DNA of 64,000 nt, taken from NCBI RefSeq assembly GCF_937616625.2, contig NC_065577.1, positions 41,941,001 through 42,005,000 of the forward strand. The letters are read 5' to 3'. A model generated the notes under the pieces. The model was not told where the DNA came from. It worked only from the letters and a program-made list of their open reading frames with translations, and ran no database searches. The DNA is from Mercurialis annua (Eukaryota; Streptophyta; Magnoliopsida; Malpighiales; Euphorbiaceae). The stretch's first letter is position 1, and each line of letters opens with the position of its first letter. Positions 23,141-35,779 of this stretch are shown one piece after another. Position numbers and translations under genes: made by a program.

Positions 23141-25159
23141 ATGTGCAGTGGTTCCAAGAGTAAATTTTGCCCTGCCATGGAAGGAAAATTCAGCAGCCAA
23201 AAGGTGTATAAATGTTCATCTTTACTTGAATTGTCTGCCTGTGATGATCTTGTTGGATTCAGAGCTGAAGTTGAAGAGAAGGGTTTAGATGTTGTTGATG
23301 AAGCAAGTTATTGGTACGGTAGACGTACCGGCTCGAAAAAGATGGGGTTTGAAGAGAGAACACCTCTTATGATTGCAGCCATGTTTGGAAGTTGTCATGT
23401 TTTGAAGTATATTGTCGAAACGCGGAGAGTTGATGTTAATCGGGTTTGTGGCTCCGATAAGGTTACGGCGCTTCACTGTGCTGTTGCTGGTGGTGCTAGT
23501 TCTTTGGTTGAAACTGTTAAGCTGTTGCTTGATGCATCAGCTGACGCTGATCGTGTTGATGCTAGTGGAAACAAGGCTGGTGATCTTTTTACCCTGTCTA
23601 TGAAGTCTTTGGGAAGTTCAAGGTGGAAATTGGTTGAGTCGTTGCTGAAAGGCGAAAACTTGAGCGAAGACGAGGAAGAGAAGATGATTTTGATGTCTCA
23701 GCCTGGAAAAGACGGAGTGGAGAAAAAAGAATATCCGATTGATGTGGCGTTGCCTGATATTAACAATGGCGTATACGGTACGGATGAGTTTAGAATGTAC
23801 TGTTTTAAGGTTAAGCCTTGCTCGAGGGCGTACTCTCACGATTGGACTGAGTGTCCGTTTGTTCATCCTGGAGAGAATGCAAGGAGAAGAGACCCAAAGA
23901 AGTTACCTTACAGCTGTGTTCCGTGCCCTGAGTTCCGTAAGGGGTCGTGCCAGAAGGGCGATGGTTGTGAATATGCACATGGTGTTTTTGAGTCATGGCT
24001 GCATCCTGCTCAATATCGTACTCGGCTTTGCAAGGATGAGATTGGTTGTGCTAGAAAAGTTTGTTTCTTCGCTCATAGACCCGAGGAGTTGCGACCCGTG
24101 TATGCTTCAACAGGTTCCGCAATGCCTTCGCCTAAGTCTTTGTCGGCTAGTTCAATGGACATGGCGACATTAAGCCCATTGAATTTGGGATCATCATCTT
24201 TGGCATTACCTTCGGTCTCAACTCCACCTATGTCCCCGTTGGCAACTGCCTCGTCATCACCGAAGAACGGAGGTTCATGGCAGAACAAACTTAATCTTAC
24301 ACCACCGACTTTGCAACTGCAAGGGAGTCGATTAAAAACTGCTTATTGTGCTAGAGATTTCGAGTTGGAAAGGGAATTGCTCGGGCTAGAAAATCATAAT
24401 AGCCAACTTCAGCGACAACAATTGATCGACGAGTTATCTGGTCTATCGTCTCCATCTTACTGGGGCAACAGGGTTGGAGATTTAAAGCCTACTAACCTTG
24501 ATGATGTTTTTGGATCTATGGATCCTTCTATGTTGTCTCCCCTACATGGGTTGTCATTAAAATCGTCAAGACCGACGCAGTTGCAATCGCCAACTGGACT
24601 TCCGATGCGCCAAAACATGAACCAACTTCGATCAAGCTACCCATCTAATCTCGCATCCTCTCCGCAGTGGAATCCATCTGCTTCATATGGTTTCGACTCA
24701 TCAGCTGCAGTGGCTGCAGCTATGATGAATTCGAGATCTTCTGCATTTGCCAAGCGGAGTCATAGTTTCATCGACCGTGGAGCAGCTACTAACCGTCTTG
24801 GAGTCACTGCAGCTGCAAATTCCGCATCGATGATGTCATCCAATCGGTCCGAATGGAGCTCTCCTGACGGAAAATTGGATTGGGGAGTTCAAGGAGATGA
24901 GCTGAACAAGCTCAAGAAATCCGCTTCATTCGGTTTTCGGAGCAGCAACAATCCGGCAGCAACACGGAACTTCAACTCGCCCAATGTTGATGAGCCTGAT
25001 GTGTCTTGGGTTAATGCATTAGTTAAAGATGTTCCTCCGGTCCGAAGTTCATTGTTCAGTGGTGCTGAAAAACAGTATAATATCGGAACAGGAGTTCGCG
25101 AATCGATTCCGCCGTGGTTGGAGCAAATGTATATAGATCAAGAGCAGATGGTGGCATAA
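23141..25159 (+). CDS. SZF1: SZF1-type ankyrin and tandem CCCH zinc-finger protein
   Basis: A single uninterrupted coding exon of 672 residues. The ATG lies 9 bases after a splice acceptor at 23131; the matching donor is at 22547 (CCAAG/GTATGA), so the gene has a 584-base 5' UTR intron. Two ankyrin repeats occupy about residues 70-145 ([13 protein letters not shown]..., [12 protein letters not shown]...). The plant RR-TZF region at about 227-310 has CX5HX4CX3H, then CX7CX5CX3H and CX5CX4CX3H fingers, then the Arg-rich linker ARRRDPKK. The C-terminus ends in [14 protein letters not shown] and WLEQMY motifs shared with SZF1/SZF2 of Arabidopsis (somewhat shorter there). These are stress-induced, shuttle to cytoplasmic granules and act on mRNA; that role is by family. 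The long Ser-rich middle is variable. A poly(A) signal-like AATAAA is near 25453. A broken copy of one part lies at 10071. Confidence 0.95.
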   Translation: MCSGSKSKFCPAMEGKFSSQKVYKCSSLLELSACDDLVGFRAEVEEKGLDVVDEASYWYGRRTGSKKMGFEERTPLMIAAMFGSCHVLKYIVETRRVDVNRVCGSDKVTALHCAVAGGASSLVETVKLLLDASADADRVDASGNKAGDLFTLSMKSLGSSRWKLVESLLKGENLSEDEEEKMILMSQPGKDGVEKKEYPIDVALPDINNGVYGTDEFRMYCFKVKPCSRAYSHDWTECPFVHPGENARRRDPKKLPYSCVPCPEFRKGSCQKGDGCEYAHGVFESWLHPAQYRTRLCKDEIGCARKVCFFAHRPEELRPVYASTGSAMPSPKSLSASSMDMATLSPLNLGSSSLALPSVSTPPMSPLATASSSPKNGGSWQNKLNLTPPTLQLQGSRLKTAYCARDFELERELLGLENHNSQLQRQQLIDELSGLSSPSYWGNRVGDLKPTNLDDVFGSMDPSMLSPLHGLSLKSSRPTQLQSPTGLPMRQNMNQLRSSYPSNLASSPQWNPSASYGFDSSAAVAAAMMNSRSSAFAKRSHSFIDRGAATNRLGVTAAANSASMMSSNRSEWSSPDGKLDWGVQGDELNKLKKSASFGFRSSNNPAATRNFNSPNVDEPDVSWVNALVKDVPPVRSSLFSGAEKQYNIGTGVRESIPPWLEQMYIDQEQMVA

Positions 25160-25763
25160 GCAAACATCTCATTGCTCCAAAGATTATCCTGAAAAAATGG
25201 ATCATAACCCCTCAATTTATTGTTAATTGTCTTACAATTTAGGAAACAAAATTGAAAATTCATACAAATGAATTAAGAGCAATAGATTAAAACATTAGGA
25301 GGAAGAAGAGAGGATTAATTTTTTAAATTATTTATATTCTTATTTATTTATATGCTTTGTAATTTTAGTGCAATATGAAGAGATTAATGTCATTCTCTCT
25401 ATTGAATATTAATGTTTTCTTGTATTTTATTTTGCCTTCGTAACAATCATAAATAAAATGCTCTAAAATTAATAGAATAATTTTTACAAAATCGAACAGT
25501 TTCCATTAGTGGTGAAATAACAAAAAATAGTTTTTATTTATTGTTTTTAGTTTGTTTTTATTTAGTTGTTCATTTAAAAAAATATATTAGTAGTAAATAG
25601 CTGATACTTTAAGATTTTTAAAAGACTATAGTTGTAGTTTAAATTTGTCATTTTTATTAAATCACTTTATTAAATAGATAAATTTAATTTTTAAAGCTAA
25701 ACTTTTTAATAATGGAATTAATAAGTATGTTTAAATTAGTTTTAACATTTATGATTTAAAATA

Positions 25764-27979
25764 GAGAAAATAACACAAAAAACCAAAATATGACATTTCT
25801 TTTCACACAATGCCATTTCTCTAATTTCTTTTCATCACTGCCATCTTTTATGATTTCTTTTCTATCAGTGCCATTTTTTTACCGCGTGACTTTTTCTCTA
25901 CCATGAACGACCGTAGCAATTCTGACCCAAGACCAGCGGCAACCTCTTTCCTCTCCCGACCGACGGTGGCAACCAACTCTTCTTCTCTTCAGACCGGCGG
26001 CAGCAACCAGCAGATTCCGGCGAGACAGTTTTTCCTCTAACTGCGGCTTTAACCCAAAAGAACCCATGAATACAGATTTTGTGAATTTAAAATGGAATTT
26101 GTGGGTGTTGTAAAGAAGATGAGGTGTTGAGACCCATTTGTAGAAATTAAGTGTTTGCCCAGAGTTAAAAAAAAAAGATGTTATCCTTAAATGGATTTCT
26201 GTGAGATTTAAATTGATTTGGTGAGTATTAGTGGTGCAAAATCTAAATATCTGAAGATGCTAACTGAAATTCTACCAAGAATAAAAACAGTACTGCTAAA
26301 TCTAAATATATAGCTTTTGTTACTGCTTTGACACTGTACCTAGATGGGTTATAGCAAAAATGGGTTCAGTTGATTTTGAAATGAATGGTTTGTTTTGTTG
26401 TGGGCATGTGAAGATGGAGATGGATCCACGCGTTATTGGTGGCTCAAGTTTAGATTAATTTTTTTTCTATTATTATTCAGATGGAGTTAAAGAGACAGAA
26501 TTCATATTACCAAGTTTAATCATTTTTTAGGAATGAATACAACATCAAATATAAAATGATTTTATTACCTCGTGTGAAAGGGAAAAAAGGAACTCTTAAA
26601 AGGTGTTATCTATTTATGAATAAATATATTTTTTTAAAATAAACTAAAAGTAGCGAAGAGGGTGATTGCTTTTAAAATGTACTACAAGTGATTTACGTGT
26701 TACACACGTGACTCATAATATAATACGTATTATTACATATATTTTTATACATTCGCGATACATATTTAATACATATTTTATACAATTTCGATACATATTC
26801 GACCGTTCAAACTCATTTCCCTATTTTTATCAATTTAATTAAATCAACCGACTAATTCGATCGGCTCGTTTTTATTTTTTGAAGTTTTATATATTTAAGT
26901 TATGTAAAAAAATATGAAATATGTTACTTTATTTTTTATATATAATTCAGATCTCGTAATTGAAAAATGGATAGATCTGCGGTACATATTTAATATATTT
27001 CCGATACATATTTGATACATATTTAATACAAATTTGATACATATCTGATACATATATGATACATATTCGATTGTCAAATTTTTTTTTTGTACGTCTTCTT
27101 TTTAAGTAATATTGCATATATTTTTATACATGTTTAATACATCTCTGATACATATATGATACATATTCGATCGTCAAAACCTTTTTTCCTTGTTTTTTTG
27201 TACGTCTTCTTTTTAAGTAATATTGCATATATTTTTATACATGTTTAATACATTTCAGATACATCTCCGGTACATATATAATACATATTCGATCGTCAAA
27301 ACCTTTTTTCCTTGTTTTTGTGTACGTCTTCTCTTTTTAAGTAATATTGTATGTATTTTTATACATGTTTAATACATCTCTGGTATATATATGATACATA
27401 TTCGATCATCAAAACCTTGTTTCCTTGTTCTTTTAGTACGTCTTTTTTAAGTAATATCGCATATATTTTTATATATGTTTGACACATATTAAATACATAG
27501 TTTGTAGGTAATAATTATACATGATCAATAAATTATTTATACATGATAGATACATCTCTAATATATAATTATACATGATAAATAAATTATTTATGCATCA
27601 CATCCGTGTTCGGTATGTATCAATAATGTATCCTCTAGATAATTTATAAAACTGTACTTTAAAATATTGTATCGTTTTGTATATATGTATATATGTATAT
27701 TCTATATTTTTATATTAGATAAATATATAAATAAATTATTAGTTTTATAAAAAAAAATTAAATCCAATCCATTTCAGTTTTACTGAATTGGATACTTGAT
27801 ACATATTGAATTGGACCCAATTATGGATCCATTTTGACGCGCGGGTCATTTCAGGTGCACTTGGCAAAATGGTAGCGTTGAAATTTCTTTGAAATAGATG
27901 GCATAGTTTGTAATAAATACTACAACAGTGGTATATGGTGAAAAGGAAAGACTTTTTATGGTAATTTTGTGAATTTCTC
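25764..27979. mobile_element. 2.2 kb Mutator-like element
   Basis: Ends GAGAAAATAACACAAAA and, on the other strand, GAGAAATTCACAAAATTACC stay alignable for about 45 bases ('cttttcac' in both arms). A perfect 9-base direct repeat TTTAAAATA flanks it (25755-25763 and 27980-27988). The interior contains a GC-rich 200-base patch (25875-26075) and the minisatellite at 27091-27480. No transposase frame was seen, so it is non-autonomous. It starts about 300 bases past the end of the zinc-finger gene. Confidence 0.8.
27091..27480 (+). repeat. Minisatellite, about 111-122-base unit
   Basis: Four units starting at 27091, 27202, 27324 and 27438, each opening with ACGTCTTCTT, then 'taagtaatattgcatatatttt', then 'tttaatacat', 'gatacatattcgatcgtcaa' and 'accttttttccttg'. 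The region before it (26730-27080) shares the 'gatacatattt' phrases, so the array is flanked by more decayed units. Confidence 0.85.
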
Positions 27980-27988
27980 TTTAAAATA

Positions 27989-29613
27989 AGGAGGTTATGT
28001 TCTTAATATTTGTTTTTAAGTGAAAGGTTTAGTTTGTTCCTTAAATTTATAAATCGGATTTATATAAGTTATATCTGAATAATTTTCACAACTAAATCTT
28101 GAATTTTTCAAAGTAAATGAATTACATTCATTTCTTTATTTCTAAAATATATGAAAGCCACTGTAAAAATGAATTAATTTATTAGTTTATTTCAACGTTA
28201 ATTTTGTATTTAATTTCACAGATTTTGCATAGAGTTGATGCAATTTAACTTTTTTTTTTTGATAAATCAGGAATGGAGAAGCATTTGTCGGAAGAATCAA
28301 TCCCACGACCTAACAGATTGTTCTCCAGGGCTAATAATAGATCAAATTTATTATTAAATCATCCCACACGATCAAGAATCAAATGATTTTTTGGTGATTA
28401 ATTTTTCAATCTCATAAACAATAAGACAAATACAATTATTTATCATAATCTTGTGATTTTGTGAGTTTGATAAATTATAACATTCCAAGAAGTTAAAATC
28501 TGACTAAAAAATAAAAATGTCTTCATCATTGGACCAGTATTCTTAATTGTTCAACTTATTTTGAAATTGTCAATCCCTTGGAATATTAATAATGGACCAA
28601 AAATAATTAAATTTTGTGAAAGGATAAGAAGGCTGTTGTGGCACTATGTAAAAAGACTTTGGACCATAGTACTATTGCCTTTCTTGGTGTCAAAGAAACG
28701 AAAATAATAATAATAAATTCAAAAAAATATATATAAACTTTTCTACCAATTTTTTATTTGTGAACAGAATCTATCAAATAATAACAATATCAATAAATAA
28801 TTTAATTTTAATAAATAACACCATATTATTTTAGCTATTTTACAATAGTAGTATTTTATATGTCTTGTTAATGAATGGCATGTTGTATAATTAATTAAAT
28901 GCATTTAAACTAATCAAGTTAAATTAATACACATTTAACTAAACATGTTTTTACGTGTCTTATTGTGGAGTAATTCGTATTATGAACTTATTGTATTTAC
29001 ATTTTATATATTAAATACGATTATTAATAATGTTGTGTATATATTCGGTCTAATCGTATTTCGAGTCTAAAATATGTGATCTATATACGATCTGCATGCA
29101 TAAATGATTAGGTCTAATAATATTTGTAATTTTTTAATAAATAAATAAAAAGATGAAAGAATTATTTAAAGCAAGAAAAAAAAAGGAAAAATCATAGAAG
29201 AATGAGCTGTGGTGGTGGAGCCAAGAGCCGCCCATGAATTTAATTGTCAACATAACTTTTATTGTGACACAACTGAGAAGTTTCTCCTCTATAATATTAT
29301 TGGACAACCAATTAATATGGTCATGCTTGAAATTATAAATCAGTATTTTAAACATAAATTAAACCGACCTGTTTTTTTGGGTGTTGATAGAGGTAAAATA
29401 TAATTAAGTAGGTTCTTAGTTGCAAAACTTTTTTTTTTCCAAATCGGTCTTAAATCACATGTTCTATTAAAATTTAAAGTCGATATTTCAAAAATGCACT
29501 GAAGTGCTTTAGTTACTTAATCTAGGCCTTGTTGGCAACGAGTTCAATTGATTTAAATCGAAAAATAAAAATAGAAATTTCAATATTATAAATTTTCATT
29601 TTATAATAATAAT
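27989..29613. other. Intergenic DNA
   Basis: AT-rich with no supported gene. Holds a SINE remnant at 28247-28345. The frames around 29134-29403 on both strands lack any domain or splice context. Confidence 0.45.
28247..28345 (-). mobile_element. SINE remnant with A-tail
   Basis: On the minus strand a box-B-like 'gtcgtgggattgattc' is followed by 'cttccgacaaatgcttctcc' and a run of A's ending at about 28247. The 3' module resembles that at 14490. No target duplication was identified. Confidence 0.45.
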
Positions 29614-29886
29614 GGAAAAGGGTAATTTATGTCGTTAAGGTTTGACTATAAGATCAAACGAGCCCTCAATGTTTGAAAAGGTTCAAATATTGCCCTCAAC
29701 GTTTTAAAAAATGAACAACTAGACCCCATTTTAACTTATAAATGAGACATTGAGGGTTTGGTTGTCGAAATCAAAGGCCTATTTGTTCATTTTTCAAGAT
29801 GTTGGGGGATATATTTGAACCTTTCCGTACATAAAGAGCTTACTTGATCCAAAAGTCAAACCTTAAAAATAATGATTCTTTTTTCT
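29614..29886. mobile_element. Mutator-like MITE, AAGGTTTGAC arms
   Basis: Both arms contain AAGGTTTGAC about 25 bases from the end and 'aaaggttcaaata' further in, in inverted orientation. The 9-mers outside the inferred ends are AATAATAAT (29605-29613) and AATAATAAA (29887-29895), eight of nine matching. The flanks are simple sequence, so the exact ends are less certain than for other copies. Confidence 0.55.
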
Positions 29887-31571
29887 AATAATAAAAAATT
29901 GAGCTACCAATTCTTTAATTTTATTCTTTAAGTTATAATCCATTTATGAATATTGAAGTGCATATGAAAATCATATAATAAAAACAACTATATGAAAAAC
30001 TAAATATAATTAACAACTCAAAATACAAGCAATACAGAGTTGTCGAAAATAAGAAAAACATAGACATAAATCTTATAAAATTAACACAAATGCTGAACAA
30101 AATTTCGTTAGATGGGGTACTTTGTATATAATTTTCCGATTTGACAGACGATCCGCTCGATCCGTTGAAACCTAATATTTTTAGATTTTCATTTTTAATA
30201 AGACTCTAAAAAGTTAGATCTACAACCTACCGATTTCTTAGATCTACAGAAAATTAAATTTAATGTCTGAACAATTAATGTCTGAACAAGCACTAACGAT
30301 TATTGAGAAATCTAAAATATCGAATCAAAAGAGGTACAAAAAGACCATAAAATTTTATTCAAACAAAATAAGAATCCAAACTGAAAAAGAACTTTTTAAG
30401 AACACTTATTGAATTAAAGAGCAGAAGTATAATAAATAGTACAAAAAAAATTAAGAAAGGGAGAGCTAAAATTTTAAAGAGAGACTAAATTACTTCGAAA
30501 CTATATTAAAATCTCATTATTTACTGAATTGATTAATACTATTATTCATCTTAAATATGTTTTTTTAGTTTTGTTAAGTTATGAAATTTGTCATAATTTG
30601 ATTTAGCTTATAAGAAGTTTATACTTCTTTTCATATTTTCATTATCTAGGTGTTTTTAGAGGTTTATACTTGTTTCCATATTTTCATTATCCATGTGTTT
30701 TTATTTAGTAATATGATTTTTCTGTTACACGTGTCGTTTAATATTCAAAATTATTATTTAATTAATTCGGAACTGAATAGAAATAAGATAATTTTTTTTA
30801 AATTAAATAAAATTGCTTCATATTCAAGGTCCAAACTCAAATCTTTAGTTAAAGAAAAATAGGCTTTTATTACCCTATCTCAACTTTTCATTTTTTTTTT
30901 TAAAATATCACAATTTTTTAATTGTCTATCTTTCAAATTTTCAATAGTTTTTAAATCCATCAAATTGAGAAACTCAATTTTGAAACAAGAGAAAATGTAA
31001 CATCATTTTCTAAATGGGAACATAGAGTACTATTTTCCCACAACCTAATTATGGAGAGAAAATCCGACACTTTCCAAGTATAATCGAGGTCCACAAATTA
31101 GATAAATATACATCCATAAATTATTACAAAAAGATTAAAAACAATTATTGAATAGGTCAATGAGTACATGCCAATTTCAAGGTGCACATACACCCTCAAA
31201 TTTTTATGAATTTTTTTTAAACCCTTAAATTTCAAATTGGTGCAGTCCACCTCCTACACTTACAAAATCGATGCAAGTCAGCCCTTTAGACTAGTTCTGT
31301 TTATTTTCCGTTAAAGTAAGGTCTTATTTGCACTATTTTTGTAAGCTTAAGGGTCAAATTGAACTGAGTTAGAATTAGAGGAGCTTATTTGTATGTTCTG
31401 ACTTAAAAATAAGATCCAAATATTTTTAAAAAATGGGCGCTTTAATGTTGCAACTACCAGAACTGAAATTTCCACTAAACCGCTGCGTTTTAGCCTCCAT
31501 TGCAGCTCATTTACTTCATTGCTGACGAAGAATTCGGCATCCCCATAAATTAGCAAACCTTAGTTATAACA
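29887..31571. other. Intergenic DNA and PAI promoter region
   Basis: No gene supported. A short inverted-repeat-like stretch at about 31190-31370 ('accctcaaattttt', 'cttaagggtcaaattg') is probably another MITE remnant. The last 200 bases should contain the PAI promoter and 5' UTR; no clear TATA box stood out. Confidence 0.4.
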
Positions 31572-33889
31572 ATGATTTTAGGTGGTTAGTTTCTCTTTAC
31601 TTTTTTTTGTTTAGCTATAATGCACATTAGATGTTTGATGAATTGCCTCTTAGAGATGAATTTTGTAAAATTTTATTATTTTGGTGCTTTATTGCTAGTG
31701 CATGGTTGCGGGTTTAAACTCCGGCTACGCCCTTTCTAATAAATGGAGTGGCTGGAATCAGAGTGCTGGCTATTATAGCCCGGAATTACCACGTATGTGG
31801 GCTCGCGGGCGGTCCACATCCCATGATTTGACAATGATCTTGGGCTTCGGTTTGGGGGAGTGAGTTCTCGTTATAAAAAAGTATTGAAGAGCTTAGAGAT
31901 TAATCTTGTATATCATTCAATGAAATGGTTCTTGTTGGGAATATGGATAGTTTTTGAATTGTAATGGAGAGTTACATTGACTTTTTGAAATTCTTTCATA
32001 TTCATGCATGCAATTGAATTATTGTTACAGTTTGGTATTACTGCATTGTGTTATCACTATTCTAAATTTATGGGAATTTGGTCTAATGCGTTGCTCTTTG
32101 TTCTCTTTAAAGGTTCGAGTACTGGAGCGCACTTGCAGCTCAACTATGTCCACTTTCAAACAAGGCATGTTCCTGGTAAGTTTTATGTTTGTTTGTTATA
32201 TGTAACATTTTGATATTTATATGTAATTGTTCATTATGGGATTAATATGAACCGAGAATGTCGAATGTTTGCAGACATATTTGTGGGGAAACGGTCTTTA
32301 TCAAGAGTTAGGCCTCATTCAAACAAAAAGATTAGTTGTAAATTTACCCCATCGGATGGAGTAATCCATACTCATGAGGATCAAGAAAAGAGTTGTCCTT
32401 TGGTTAAGATGTGTGGGATTACTACAGCCAGAGATGCTGCATTGGCAGCAGAAGCTGGTGCTAATTTTATTGGGATGATTCTTTGGCCGAATTCAAAACG
32501 TTCCGTTTCACATTCAGTAGCAAAGGAAATTTCACAAGTTGCGAGAGCAAATGGAGCAAAGCCTGTTGGGGTATTTGTGGATGATGATGCTGACACAATA
32601 TTGAGAGCTGCAGATGCTTGTGATCTAGAATTTCTGCAGGCACGTTAGGTGTTTCTGAATTTTGACTTTAGTTTAGAATAAAACTAATAACTATGCTCTG
32701 TTTTGTCCTTTTAATCTATGTTATGCAGCTTCATGGCAGTGGTTCGCGTGAAGCTTTTCCAGATTTAGTTCGTCAAAAGCCAATAGTATACGTTCTTCAT
32801 GCAGATGCAGATGGAGAGCTTCTGAATAAAATTTCTGATGAAGATTGTTCAATGGTTGATTGGATTCTTGTGGATAGTGCAACAGGTGGAAGGTAAGATG
32901 GTGCCTATTGTTGTTCCTTCTTTGATGTTTATTAGTCAAATTATGAACTATAGTGTATCTTATACTATGACCATATCTGCATACATGCAAAGCTTTTTAG
33001 GAATTGAACTAGTGTTGTTCCATAAGCAAAGGTTCATTTGCCTCTCCAACTTGTCAATTTTGGCTAAGTTTACACCCTATTCCGATGCCAGTCTTAATGG
33101 TCAAAGGTGTAAACTGACTCAAAATTGACAAGTTGTTGGTGTTTTTTCCAAATCCCGGAACTTAGACTCTTTTGATCATTTGTGCCAAGTTGGAGGGATG
33201 GAATGAATGAATCTTTATTGGTTGTTCTATAGCATTTGAAACTAGAGAATGTAATGATGTATACGTAGTCACAGGCCACTTCGAAGTCGAGTGAGACTTC
33301 TTTGGATGCCTATTAAATGCAGACCTTGGTAGAGCATCTATATTGCACGAAAACTTATTTAGTGCTATGTTTCTGCGTTTCATTTCCGAAAATAGAAATG
33401 CTTCCAAAACTTCGAAACTTTTATATATAACCTAATCTTGTTTAAAAATATAGTTTCACCGTATTATGTTTCAACATTTCCGTTTCTCGTGCAATATAGT
33501 TGAGCAGAATGGAATGAGTCAATACCAAATGACTGCCTAACTGCATTTCCGTTCCACGATTATGGAACTCTAATCCTTATTTTAAATTAAAGTTTGCACG
33601 ATCTCCTACGTTTAGGATATTGATTTAAGATTTCCATTCTTTTTTAATGTAATCTTGTTTCAGCGGAAAAGGATTTAACTGGGCACAGTTTAAGTTACCG
33701 CGAATTACAAGCAAGAACGGGTGGATTTTAGCAGGGGGGATCAACCCTGACAATGTTTACGAAGCCATATCAACCCTCAAACCTCATGGTGTTGATGTAA
33801 GTAGTGGCATTTGTTGCGCAGACGGCATCACAAAGGATCAGTCGCGAATATCTTCGTTCATGAGTGCAGCTCGTTCTTCGGGCTATTGA
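31572..33889 (+). CDS. PAI1: Phosphoribosylanthranilate isomerase, plastidial
   Basis: Catalyses the Amadori rearrangement of N-(5'-phosphoribosyl)anthranilate, the third step of tryptophan synthesis, in plastids. Five coding exons join in frame: 31572-31581, 32113-32175, 32275-32639, 32729-32892 and 33664-33889, 828 bases, giving 275 residues. Residues 1 to about 65 form a Ser/Arg-rich transit-like leader. The TIM-barrel core begins PLVKMCGIT; its Cys and the Asp of ILVDSATGG correspond to the known catalytic Cys and Asp. Other conserved blocks are [47 protein letters not shown] and VDVSSGIC. The first coding exon is only 10 bases (MIL plus a split Gly), inferred from phase and similarity to other PAI leaders; the 3rd intron has a GC donor. 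A SINE lies in intron 1 and a hairpin in intron 4. Convergent with the next gene. Confidence 0.93.
31680..31890 (+). mobile_element. SINE in PAI intron 1
   Basis: A box-A-like 'gctagtgcatggttgcggg' overlaps a box-B-like GCGGGTTTAAACTCC, followed by a GC-rich body with 'gctggctattatagcccgg' and the 3' phrase 'gggggagtgagttctcg', as in Au-type plant SINEs. GC content is clearly above the surrounding intron. Precise ends and target duplication were not found. Confidence 0.6.
33047..33135. repeat. Inverted repeat (hairpin) in PAI intron 4
   Basis: Left arm CAACTTGTCAATTTTGGCTA continues into 'agtttacacc'; the right arm is its near-perfect reverse complement, ending TTGACAAGTTG, with about 29 bases between. 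It probably is a minimal MITE, and a transcript of the intron would fold here. Confidence 0.7.
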
Positions 33890-35779
33890 TTAATCACAGA
33901 GTAATTGACAGAGAATTGCCAGTTTGCAAACTTCAAAAATGATATCTAGTAACTACTCTATGTTTACTTCTATTTTACTTCTCTCTCTTTTAGGGAAAAA
34001 ATGTGGATTTAGGTGTAGCATGATCTTGTCCTATGGCACAAATCTGAGCATTTGGGGCTAGTGATATGCTGAGAAAAATAATTTATATTTGATTCATTTA
34101 TTTACTTGAAGTTCAATGAACTCTTTAGATATAGAACTAGCCAGTGAAGTGAAAAGAATGGTTTAATGCTTTGGCAATTGCGAACATTCACGAGTTTTAT
34201 AATTTTAAGACAAGCTTTAAATTTTGGCAATTTAAAACAAAAACTATCATGTTTTGCCGTTGTTTTACAATTTTATTTTTAAAAAATGACGGTGTGGACA
34301 CTGAAATATATATAAGATAACTAAATTAATTAGGATTGAATAGAATTGTAACAAAATTATCAAACTAAGATATATTTATAAATTTTGAAAGATTTGAGTA
34401 GATTTGTAAAACGTTTAAAAAGTTCGATTTTTGTATATCATTAAGCCTTAAATTAACAAATTTAAATTGAACACAATTGCAACAAAACCTTTCAAATTAA
34501 AAATAATTATAAATTGATAAAAATATAATAACAAATTAAAAAGTTTGTTTCGATTGATGACAATTATTAATGTTTAGATTTAAATAGTATTGCTAAAAAA
34601 AAGATTGATTTTTCAACTTACGCATTATTTAAATCTCAAATAATTCACTTCCTTTTCCGGCCATTTTATGTCAAACAAACAAAAGTAATTTTCAGAACTA
34701 TAAGTTTTTGTGTCGTAGGATTTGTAAACAATCCATTAAAAATATGATACAGTAATAAATAAAAAAATGTATTTTAGTGATCAACTATATATATTAATTA
34801 TGTCACATATTATGTTTTTAATGAGTATTTTACAATCTTACGTTGTGTATACGCTCGGAGTAAGCAAGTGGGGAAATTCTTATCGAGTTCCGATCTAGAA
34901 ATACTTAATGAAGCATAGGAAAACACATAATGGAGAGGAATCAGAGGATCATGGGGATGATGAAGGTGACAGCCACTGATGAGATTTTCTTTAATTTCTC
35001 ATGGCTAGTGAATGTCCATTTGTGCAATACAAAAAAAGTGGCTGTAACACCATTGAAGATTAAAAATACTGAAATTAGGAGTGCGTAAAAGTCGAACCAA
35101 ACTAAATCTTAACTAAAAGTATGGTTTGGTTCTATTCCTATTCCTGCTAGTTGCAAATATTCGATTTTCAGTTTCGGTTTAGTTTGAGCAGTTTTAAAAG
35201 TGAAATAACAATTAATTAAATTTTTTAAAACAATTTTAAATACTTGAGAAATTTAATATAAATAAACCCGTGTATCCATCGATAATTAATTAACAATAAA
35301 CATATGAATTATATTTCACATATATATGTTGATAATTACACATGATTTTTTTAGAACAAATAGTATATAAATTGTTACCAAAAAAAGCACCAAAATGTTT
35401 AACCCAACAAAACCAATCAAATATTTCTGATTCAGTTCAAACCTGTACTACAGTTTGGTTCACTTTAGACATTTGACAAATTTTCAGTTTGGTGGGTTGC
35501 AGCCGATTTCTAACCAAAACAACCGATGTACACGCATAGCTGTGACGTAAAACTCTACAAATATTCGTGTTAACACAGGTTACAAGTAAATACGTTCGGA
35601 TTTCCCACCCAATTGAAAATAATATACAATGTGAAAAACAGGGATAAGACTAGTTTATGTGTATGGAGAATTTACTTCGACACATCTCCATGTATACAAA
35701 TGAGTAGTGTAATAAACATAATAAAGGAATATGTAATCTTTACAAATGAATCCAGGAAAAATTCATTAGGATCAAATTA
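33890..35779. other. Convergent intergenic region between PAI and tomosyn
   Basis: Contains the 3' UTRs of both genes. From about 35069 to 35545 a diverged hAT-type MITE is likely: it opens 'aggagtgcgtaaaagtcgaacc' and closes with 'aaaccgatgtacacgc' style sequence, with 'ggtttggtt' phrases in both arms, but no clean target duplication was found. The rest is AT-rich. Confidence 0.4.

Noticed and set aside
25879..26067. 62-codon Arg-rich frame on the minus strand
   Set aside because: It lies in the GC-rich patch of the Mutator-like element and has no domain or conserved motif.
27091..27480. CRISPR-like array
   Set aside because: Units are over 110 bases, contiguous and without unique spacers, in plant nuclear DNA; this is a minisatellite.
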